From: CAZXEU01 sp964639665
Lineage (GTDB): Bacteria; Bacteroidota; Rhodothermia; Rhodothermales; Bin80
Length of the DNA stretch: 6,180 bases
Direction: 5' to 3'
Assembly (NCBI GenBank): GCA_964639665.1
Contig: CAZXEU010000163.1
Location: 1 to 6,180, forward strand
Shown: positions 1-4,526 of the stretch, piece by piece
Position numbering within the stretch: the first letter of the stretch is position 1
Layout of the letters: each line of letters opens with the position of its first letter
Made by a program: the position numbers and the translations under genes
Notes under the pieces: generated by a model
Databases searched by the model: none
Seen by the model: only the letters and a program-made list of their open reading frames with translations
What the model was told of the DNA's origin: nothing

Positions 1-163
1 GGGTCTTGACCGCCTGGCCATGCTGCTTTCAGGGTCGGAGTCGCTGCGCGATGTCATTGCTTTCCCGAAGACGCAGAGCGCGCAGGAACCCATGTCGGAC
101 ACGCCGGCGACCGTCGACGCTGCCCAGCTTGCCGAGCTGCACATTGTGCTCCCGGAGGACTAA
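1..163 (+). CDS. aspS: Aspartyl-tRNA synthetase, C-terminal fragment (5' part outside window)
   Basis: This is the last 53 residues of aspartyl-tRNA synthetase, the class II enzyme that charges tRNA-Asp in the cytoplasm. The reading frame starts at base 2 and ends at TAA 161-163. The fragment opens with GLDRLAMLLSG, which is the end of class II motif 3 with its ATP-binding arginine. It continues with SLRDVIAFPKT and a tail ending in AQLAELHIVL. The order 'GLDRL...RDVIAFPK...' followed by a short 'LxELHI' tail is the standard AspRS ending. I rely on remembered family sequence for the name; the motif itself is visible. The next gene starts 3 nt after the stop and uses a ribosome binding site inside the last aspS codons, so the two are probably co-transcribed and translationally coupled. 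Confidence 0.93.
   Translation, partial: GLDRLAMLLSGSESLRDVIAFPKTQSAQEPMSDTPATVDAAQLAELHIVLPED
154..158 (+). promoter_or_regulatory. Ribosome binding site GGAGG inside the aspS 3' end
   Basis: GGAGG lies in the last aspS codons, 8 nt before the GTG at 167. It fixes GTG 167 as the start of the pyrophosphatase-like gene and suggests translational coupling to aspS. It is the only strong Shine-Dalgarno sequence I see in the window. Confidence 0.75.
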
Positions 164-166
164 CTA

Positions 167-562
167 GTGGAGTCCGGTGGCTACGTACGGATTGTCCGGC
201 AACACTTCCGATGGCAGGCCTGGGAGCAGTTGATCGAGAAGAACGGCATCACCATCGACCGTCCGTATGGCAGCGTGCATCCGGTATACGACGAAATCGT
301 CTATCCCATGAGCTACGGCTACATCAACGGCACCCGGGCAACCGACGAGTGCGAGGTGGATGTGTTCGTAGGCAGTTCGGGCGGCGGTCTCGAGGGCCTG
401 ATCCTGACCCTGGACCACCGGCGCCGGGACCGCGAACTCAAGCTGCTCTACCAGTGTCGGCCGGAGGAAATCTACCTGGCTCACGGCTTTATCAACTTTG
501 ACCGCCATCGCATGCAGGGTACGCTTGTCATGCGCAGGCCCATGCGCGCGCTTTGGCACTAG
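167..562 (+). CDS. Inorganic pyrophosphatase-family protein (small type)
   Basis: A 131-aa cytoplasmic protein related to family I soluble inorganic pyrophosphatases, which hydrolyse PPi to two phosphates. Visible signature: IDRPYGSVHP (residues 30-39), then YPMSYGYINGT (46-56), corresponding to the YPxNYGYI motif, then D60-x4-D65-V-x-V, corresponding to the metal-binding DGDPxDVLV motif of the E. coli enzyme. RDRELKLL (87-94) may supply the later acidic and lysine residues. The protein is shorter than E. coli PPase and most like the compact PPase-related proteins of about 110-140 aa. One metal-ligand position of the DxDxxD motif is Cys62, so activity on PPi is not assured. The start is GTG, chosen because GGAGG sits 8 nt upstream. 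It directly follows aspS. PPi removal would favour aminoacylation, but a functional link is only inferred. The stop TAG lies in a 12-bp palindrome (555-566). Confidence 0.82.
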   Translation: MESGGYVRIVRQHFRWQAWEQLIEKNGITIDRPYGSVHPVYDEIVYPMSYGYINGTRATDECEVDVFVGSSGGGLEGLILTLDHRRRDRELKLLYQCRPEEIYLAHGFINFDRHRMQGTLVMRRPMRALWH

Positions 563-590
563 TGCCTGCATCTATTGCGCGGCTTGGAGG

Positions 591-596
591 TATAAT
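591..596 (+). promoter_or_regulatory. Candidate -10 element (TATAAT) for the tRNA-Lys/tRNA-Leu transcript
   Basis: A perfect TATAAT lies 35 nt before the first base of tRNA-Lys, which would give a transcription start near 603 and a 5' leader of roughly 28 nt. No matching -35 box at 16-18 bp spacing is evident, so only the -10 element is claimed. It follows the pyrophosphatase stop codon by 28 nt. Confidence 0.5.
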
Positions 597-630
597 TGGC
601 TGCAGAGCTAGGCCTGTTCTCTGACATTCT

Positions 631-1081
631 GATCCCGTAGCTCAGTTGGTAGAGCATCTGACTTCAAACAGGAGCCTTGCGCGAGAAATCGCGCAAGTGG
701 AGGCTGCTGTATGCTGGGACGCCCTAAAGGCCCGACTACGCCGCCACGCGTGACAATGTCCGGTATAGGTGGGTAATCAGCAGGCAACCTTGAAGGAGCG
801 CGAGGCGAGGCGGCACGAGTGGCTGTCATTGTGGCATGGCTGCCCGTTGACGCGTGCCGAACCGGACGGACGGTTCCGGAGTCGCCGGGGAAGCCGGCGA
901 CCGTGCGCCGTGGCTCCGCATCATCAAGAGAGCCCTCAGAGGCCATACGCAGCCCACCCTCCCCCGGCGTGCCGGGACGGGTGAAGAGATGGTCCAGACT
1001 ACAACGCCCGTCGCGGCGGCCGGTGAAAGCCGGTGTGGTAGGTTAATCAGAGGGTCCCAGGTTCGAGCCCTGGCGGGATCA
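631..1081 (+). tRNA. tRNA-Lys(UUU), interrupted by a group I intron
   Basis: The 5' exon is 631-664 (34 nt) and the 3' exon is 1043-1081 (39 nt); joined they make a 73-nt tRNA. The acceptor stem is GATCCCG (631-637) with CGGGATC (1074-1080), and A1081 is the discriminator. The D stem GCTC/GAGC has the usual AGTTGGTA loop. The anticodon stem is TCTGA (657-661) with TCAGA (1047-1051). The T arm is CCAGG-TTCGAGC-CCTGG. The spliced anticodon loop is C32 U33 U34 | U35 U36 A37 A38, so the anticodon is UUU (lysine). The arm sequences match typical bacterial tRNA-Lys, including the CUUUUAA loop. The 3' CCA is not encoded (A1081 is followed by CTTG), so it must be added by CCA-adding enzyme. tRNA-Leu begins 12 nt later, so the pair is probably one transcript. 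Confidence 0.95.
665..1042 (+). ncRNA. Group I self-splicing intron (Azoarcus-like, probably IC3) in the tRNA-Lys anticodon
   Basis: A 378-nt ribozyme that should excise itself from pre-tRNA-Lys using guanosine. Pairings read from sequence: P1, exon CUU plus C665 (662-665) with GGAG (671-674), giving a U664.G672 wobble at the 5' splice site; P2, 676-683/690-697, closed by A684-U689 over a GAAA tetraloop; P3, GGCUGC 702-707/GCAGCC 949-954; P4, 712-717/777-782; P5, GCCC 721-724/GGGU 771-774, with AA 775-776 as J5/4; P6, GGC 783-785/GCC 932-934; P7, GGCCAU 941-946/AUGGUC 989-994; P8, 956-959/979-982 and CCCGG/CCGGG; P9, CUAC 999-1002/GUAG 1038-1041, with an inner hairpin capped by GAAA (1025-1028); terminal G1042. 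The R-like segment AGAGGCCAUACG and the GAGCCUUGCG start align with the Azoarcus tRNA-Ile intron as I recall it. There is no convincing homing-endonuclease ORF. The P6 domain (786-931) is unusually large. Confidence 0.93.
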
Positions 1082-1093
1082 CTTGCGTTTCTG

Positions 1094-1177
1094 GCCCGGG
1101 TGGCGGAATTGGTAGACGCGCTGTCTTGAGGGGGCAGTGCCCTGGTGGGCGTGCTGGTTCGACTCCAGTCCCGGGCA
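1094..1177 (+). tRNA. tRNA-Leu(GAG)
   Basis: An 84-nt class II tRNA with a long variable arm. The acceptor stem is GCCCGGG (1094-1100) with CCCGGGC (1170-1176), and A1177 is the discriminator. The anticodon stem is CTGTC/GGCAG and the loop TTGAGGG gives anticodon GAG, reading CUC/CUU leucine codons. The variable arm forms GCCC-TGGT-GGGC. The T arm is GCTGG-TTCGACT-CCAGT. CCA is not encoded, because A1177 is followed by CAGG. It lies 12 nt after tRNA-Lys and is intact, without an intron. Confidence 0.95.
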
Positions 1178-1183
1178 CAGGTC

Positions 1184-1205
1184 CCGCCTTCTGTATCGAA
1201 GGCGG
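1184..1205 (+). terminator. Hairpin after the tRNA pair, terminator without a clear U tract
   Basis: CCGCCTTC (1184-1191) pairs perfectly with GAAGGCGG (1198-1205) over a 6-nt loop, 6 nt after the 3' end of tRNA-Leu. No T run follows, so intrinsic termination is uncertain. It may instead define the 3' end of the tRNA precursor or slow RNA polymerase before the serine hydrolase gene. Confidence 0.4.
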
Positions 1206-1246
1206 AACGGAGTGCTTGTTCCCGGCAACAGATCCGGTCGTAAATC

Positions 1247-2440
1247 ATGCGCCTGTCCATTCGCCTGGCTGGCTGTCTTTTTCTGCTGCTTCCCGCAGTG
1301 CATGGAGCTACGGCCCAAGCCCCGTGGCCGACAAGCGGCTGGGCTGTTTCGACGCCGGAAGAACAGGGTCTTGCCAGCGAGCCTCTCGATTCGCTGGACC
1401 AGGCGATCCGCCGGGGCACGTACGGTAACGTCGACCATCTTCGCGTTATCCGCCATGGCTACCAGGTCTTCAGGCGAGACTACGGCAACGACTACGCCGA
1501 AATAAGTCGGGGCTTTACGGGTCCGCTTGGATGCGGATATGATGCCTGCCAGGGCACAGAAGCGGATGATCCCTTCAATTACTACCACCCGTCCACGCAT
1601 CCGTACTACCGAGGACGTGCCGTACACAGCCTGCAGTCCGTTACCAAGTCGGTGTCGGCCACGCTCGTGGGCATCGCCCTGCGGCGAGGAGAAATTCCGA
1701 GCCTGACTGCGCCGCTGCTGGACTTTTTTGACGAATATGATACGCAGGACGTGGACGACAGGCTGCGCCGGGCCACGCTGGAAGACTTGCTCACCATGCG
1801 TACCGGCATTGAATGGCATGAACAGGACCGGCCGCTGGACGCGACCAATACAACCATCCAGCTGGAGCGAAGCCATGACTGGATCCAGTTCACGCTGAAC
1901 CAACCGTCGGATGCCGCGCCGGGCGAAAAATGGACTTACAACAGCGGAGGCAGCCATCTCATGTCCGGCGTCATTCTTGCGGCCACCGGCAGGACCATTG
2001 ACAAGTATGCCGAAGAGTATCTATTCGGCCCGCTCGGCATAGGCGACTACCACTGGAAGAAGACTCCGCGCGGCCTGCCGGATACGGAGGGCGGACTGTA
2101 TCTGGAGCCGGACGCACTGGCCAGGATTGGTTACCTGTATCTCAGGGGCGGCCGATGGGAAGAGGAGCAGTTACTGGATTCCAGCTTCGTACAGGCAGCG
2201 GTGGCCGTGCAGGTACCGGGCGTCAACAGCCGCGACTGGGGGTATGGCTACCAGTGGTGGCGCGTGGACAACGACGGAATCGAGATCTGGGCGGGCCTGG
2301 GATTCGGAGGGCAATACCTGCTCATTCTGCCGGGCGAAGACCTAGTCGCCGTGGTCAACAGCTGGAACGTCTTCAACCAGCGCGTGGCATCTGTACTCGG
2401 AGGGCTCGTGGACGCCCTGAAGGCCGCCGCACACCGTTAG
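1247..2440 (+). CDS. Exported beta-lactamase-family (class C-like) serine hydrolase
   Basis: A 397-aa serine hydrolase of the beta-lactamase/penicillin-binding-protein-like superfamily. Residues 1-23 look like a Sec signal peptide: basic MRLSIR, a hydrophobic core to about residue 19, and a likely cut after ATA (21-23), so it should act in the periplasm or outside the cell. The catalytic SxxK is S131-V-T-K134 (in QSVTKS), with S131 the nucleophile. The second motif is Y231-N-S233 (YNSGG). The third is probably GFGGQ (352-356), in the place of the KTG or HxG motif. LEDLLTMRTGI (178-188) is typical of the family. C96 and C101 could form a disulphide. Substrate is unknown: such proteins include esterases, peptidases and lactamases, and nothing here singles out beta-lactams. 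ATG 1247 begins the signal peptide; no Shine-Dalgarno is seen close by. It is convergent with citrate synthase. Confidence 0.88.
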   Translation: MRLSIRLAGCLFLLLPAVHGATAQAPWPTSGWAVSTPEEQGLASEPLDSLDQAIRRGTYGNVDHLRVIRHGYQVFRRDYGNDYAEISRGFTGPLGCGYDACQGTEADDPFNYYHPSTHPYYRGRAVHSLQSVTKSVSATLVGIALRRGEIPSLTAPLLDFFDEYDTQDVDDRLRRATLEDLLTMRTGIEWHEQDRPLDATNTTIQLERSHDWIQFTLNQPSDAAPGEKWTYNSGGSHLMSGVILAATGRTIDKYAEEYLFGPLGIGDYHWKKTPRGLPDTEGGLYLEPDALARIGYLYLRGGRWEEEQLLDSSFVQAAVAVQVPGVNSRDWGYGYQWWRVDNDGIEIWAGLGFGGQYLLILPGEDLVAVVNSWNVFNQRVASVLGGLVDALKAAAHR

Positions 2441-2530
2441 CTGAGAGCCTGCGGCAGATGGTGCGAAGGCGTTGGGGCGTGCCATCCCGGTCGCCCGCAT
2501 GGATCAGCCGAAGAATCCGAAGCGCGGCAT

Positions 2531-2548
2531 CCGGCCAGTACCGGCCGG
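2531..2548. terminator. GC-rich hairpin between convergent genes
   Basis: CCGGCC (2531-2536) pairs with GGCCGG (2543-2548) over a 6-nt loop, in the 178-bp gap between the stops of the serine hydrolase and citrate synthase genes. Both strands would form it, so it could serve as a bidirectional terminator, but no T run follows on either side. I see no convincing gene in the rest of the gap. Confidence 0.3.
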
Positions 2549-2618
2549 CAAACCGGGTACTTGTTGCCAGCCAATCCTGCCGGCACACGCGGGCGCGGCG
2601 AGCACACAGCTGCGCATC

Positions 2619-3884
2619 CTACCGCTCCAGAAGTGGCAGGTAAGGACGCGACAAGCTGCCGGTATATAGCTGGCGCGGCCGGTGCAAGCGGCTGTTGGTC
2701 CCGCGCATCTCCTTCCAATGGGCAATCCAGCCGGGCAGGCGCCCCAGAGCGAAGAGAACGGTAAACATGCTTGTTGGCAGCCCCATGGCGCGGTAAATGA
2801 TGCCGCTGTAGAAGTCAAGGTTCGGAAAAAGCCTGCGCTCGATGAAATACTCGTCCTCGAGGGCCACCCGCTCCAAGTTCTTCGCAATGTCCAGCAGAGG
2901 ATCGGTATGACCCAGCCGGGCCAGTACGCGGTCCGCGGCCTGCTTTATGATCCGTGCGCGAGGGTCATAGTGCTTGTACACGCGGTGCCCGAAGCCCATC
3001 AGCCTGAACGGGTCCGCCTTGTCCTTGGCCTTGCGGATGTATTTCGAATAATCCGCCCCATCCGCGCGGATAGCCGCCAGCATCTCCACCACGGCCATGT
3101 TCGCGCCTCCGTGCAGCGGACCGGACAGGGCACTGATTCCCGACGAGATGGTCGAGAACAAATCGGCGCCGCTGCTACCCACCATCCGGACCGTGGACGT
3201 GCTGCAATTCTGCTCATGGTCCGCGTGCAGTATCAGCAGCATATCCAGAGCCTCGTGGACCACATCGGAAATGAGGTACGGCTCGGTCGGCACGGCAAAC
3301 ATCATGTGCAGGAAGTCCGCCACGAATTCCAGGTCGTTTCGGGGATAGATGAATGGCTGGCCGATGGACTTCTTGTAGGCGAAGGCGGCGATCGTCTTGA
3401 GCTTGGATAACAGTCGGACAATGTTCAGGTCCTCGTCCTGGTCCCTTTCCGAGTAATAGGTCGACAAGGAGGCCACCATGGTGGACAAGACGGCCATCGG
3501 CTGCGCACTGGGAGGAAAGCCCTCGTAGAACTTCTTCATGTCCTCGTGCAGCAGGGTATGCTGCGTAAGGCGCTGCGAAAAGGCCTCCAGCTTGGCGCGG
3601 GATGGCAGCTCACCATAAATGAGCAGGTACATTACTTCCACAAACGAAGCCTTCTCCGCCAGCTCCTCTATGCCATATCCCCGATACCTGAGAACGCCCT
3701 TCTCGCCGTCTATGTAGGTAATGGAGCTCTGGCACGATCCGGTATTGCCGTAGCCCGGATCCAGCGTGATGGCCCCGGTGGAGGACCGGAGGCGACCGAT
3801 ATCGATACCGACCTCGTCTTCAGAGCCCACTATAACGGGCAGCTCGTATTGGTAATCGCCTAAGACTAGCGTGGCCGTGGACAT
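2619..3884 (-). CDS. gltA: Citrate synthase (type I, hexameric-type family)
   Basis: A 421-aa citrate synthase that condenses acetyl-CoA with oxaloacetate to citrate, the entry step of the TCA cycle, in the cytoplasm. Family signatures are all present: LDPGYGNTGSCQSSITYIDG near the N terminus, LHADHEQNCSTSTVR (219-233), GPLHGGAN (255-262), MGFGHRVYK (296-304), NLDFYSG (355-361), GRLPGWIAHW (381-390) and RPRQLYTG (402-409). Catalytic residues map to H258, H300 and D357, equivalent to E. coli H264, H305 and D362. R382 and R402 match E. coli R387 and R407. H220 and H223 match the E. coli active-site histidine pair. The length equals the family norm of about 420-430. The start CAT at 3882-3884 (minus-strand ATG) gives the usual N-terminal domain; no clear Shine-Dalgarno is seen upstream. 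It stands alone and is transcribed divergently from the 4041 gene. Confidence 0.97.
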   Translation of the reverse strand: MSTATLVLGDYQYELPVIVGSEDEVGIDIGRLRSSTGAITLDPGYGNTGSCQSSITYIDGEKGVLRYRGYGIEELAEKASFVEVMYLLIYGELPSRAKLEAFSQRLTQHTLLHEDMKKFYEGFPPSAQPMAVLSTMVASLSTYYSERDQDEDLNIVRLLSKLKTIAAFAYKKSIGQPFIYPRNDLEFVADFLHMMFAVPTEPYLISDVVHEALDMLLILHADHEQNCSTSTVRMVGSSGADLFSTISSGISALSGPLHGGANMAVVEMLAAIRADGADYSKYIRKAKDKADPFRLMGFGHRVYKHYDPRARIIKQAADRVLARLGHTDPLLDIAKNLERVALEDEYFIERRLFPNLDFYSGIIYRAMGLPTSMFTVLFALGRLPGWIAHWKEMRGTNSRLHRPRQLYTGSLSRPYLPLLER

Positions 3885-3958
3885 AACCCAGTATTGCTAA
3901 ACACTCGCAAGACGTAGAATTGGAAAGAAAATACGGCGCCGCTCCACGCGCGCATGCA

Positions 3959-3987
3959 TTACGCAAGGGATGCCGGCCGCTTATATT
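3959..3987 (+). promoter_or_regulatory. Candidate promoter for the 139-aa gene
   Basis: TTACGC (3959-3964) and TATATT (3982-3987) are 17 bp apart, an acceptable sigma-70-like pair about 55 bp before ATG 4041. The -10 region is the only AT-rich patch in this divergent 156-bp region. Two copies of CCGGCCG (3973-3979 and 3997-4003) flank it and could be a regulatory site. The citrate synthase promoter on the other strand is not clear to me. Confidence 0.4.
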
Positions 3988-4040
3988 ATCGTGCATCCGG
4001 CCGTTACGTGCATTCTCTAAATCTTCGTCGTTAGCACTTC

Positions 4041-4460
4041 ATGGACGCGTCCCCTGCGCAGCTTCCTGCTTATGACAAGCCGGCGAAGCCGGGAATCTGG
4101 ATGAATTTTGACAACACGGTCTCCATCTACTACGTGGTCAAGGCCACTGACGATTTTGAGCACGCCGCGCAGGGCGTTTTCAGGGCGCTTGTGGAAGCGC
4201 AACGTATGTATCCGGACTGGCCGCGTGTCTTCTACCTCGACATTCACGGACACGAGGGAATTACGGAAGGCCTGGACGAAGACTTTGTTGAATTCCAGCA
4301 GGAATTCTGGTTTTCGGCGGTTGCTCCTTTTCTTACCGCCTTCGACCTGCCGTTGACAGGCCCGCTGGCAAATCCGTCTCCGCAACGCAGCGACCTGCCA
4401 GACAGCCTCGTCATCGGCTCAGGCGCGAGGACCGAGCCACAAGGAAACACCGTCGGATGA
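4041..4460 (+). CDS. Conserved-looking protein of unknown function (139 aa)
   Basis: I do not recognise this protein. It is acidic, lacks cysteine, and has no signal peptide or membrane segment, so it is probably cytoplasmic. Residues 18-110 look folded: an aromatic-rich beta-like stretch (GIWMNFDNTVSIYYVVKA, 18-35), a helix (DDFEHAAQGVFRALVEAQRM, 38-57), a strand with FYLDIHGHEG (64-73), and a helix FVEFQQEFWFSAVAPFLTAF (82-101). The last 30 residues are Ser/Pro/Gly-rich and probably disordered. The DIHGHE cluster might bind a metal, but that is speculation. Codon usage and GC-rich third positions look like the neighbours, supporting a real gene. The ATG at 4041 has no Shine-Dalgarno but lies about 55 bp after a plausible promoter. 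It is divergent from gltA and precedes the GAF/GGDEF-like gene by 66 nt in the same direction. Confidence 0.7.
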   Translation: MDASPAQLPAYDKPAKPGIWMNFDNTVSIYYVVKATDDFEHAAQGVFRALVEAQRMYPDWPRVFYLDIHGHEGITEGLDEDFVEFQQEFWFSAVAPFLTAFDLPLTGPLANPSPQRSDLPDSLVIGSGARTEPQGNTVG

Positions 4461-4462
4461 CA

Positions 4463-4493
4463 TTGACATTCGCAGGCTTCGCGGCTAGCTTTC
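4463..4493 (+). promoter_or_regulatory. Candidate promoter for the GAF/GGDEF-like gene
   Basis: A perfect TTGACA (4463-4468) is followed after 17 bp by TAGCTT (4486-4491). The same bases also read as TTG-N20-TAGCTTTC, close to the Bacteroidota consensus TTG-N19-TAnnTTTG. It lies just after the stop codon of the 139-aa gene and about 35 bp before ATG 4527, so the downstream gene may have its own transcription start. Confidence 0.45.
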
Positions 4494-4526
4494 TAGGTTA
4501 ACCAAGTCTTCAGGGACAGACCGTAC

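Noticed and set aside
657..668. A tRNA with anticodon UCA (selenocysteine, Trp or opal suppressor) from the loop CTTCAAA
   Set aside because: The contiguous sequence does not provide the 3' anticodon strand, T arm or acceptor. These appear only at 1043-1081, and joining there gives UUU with a standard lysine tRNA body.
665..1042. Homing endonuclease or other protein inside the intron
   Set aside because: Open frames here are short or run across the tRNA genes on the other strand. None shows LAGLIDADG, HNH or GIY-YIG residues, and the region is explained by RNA helices.
665..1042. tmRNA, RNase P RNA or a permuted/split tRNA
   Set aside because: The characteristic conserved segments of tmRNA and RNase P RNA are absent. 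The tRNA halves are in normal order, and the group I P3/P7 core and splice-site rules are met.
1247..1276. Lipobox LAGC (residues 7-10) in the serine hydrolase, implying a lipoprotein
   Set aside because: The cysteine comes too early, with no hydrophobic core before it. The hydrophobic stretch follows it and fits an ordinary signal peptide cut near residue 23.
826..1419. 197-aa minus-strand ORF across the intron, both tRNAs and the start of the hydrolase gene
   Set aside because: It overlaps structured RNA genes and has low-complexity Arg/Ala/Ser composition. It is a GC-rich shadow frame.
1079..1957. 292-aa minus-strand ORF opposite the serine hydrolase
   Set aside because: It lies antisense to a gene with clear SxxK and YNS motifs and runs into tRNA-Leu. 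It shows no family motif of its own.
2441..2618. A small gene between the convergent hydrolase and citrate synthase genes
   Set aside because: Frames are short and overlap the neighbours, with Arg/Pro-rich composition, no ribosome binding site and no motif.
2682..3410. 242-aa plus-strand ORF opposite citrate synthase
   Set aside because: The minus-strand citrate synthase is unmistakable with all catalytic residues; this is its shadow.
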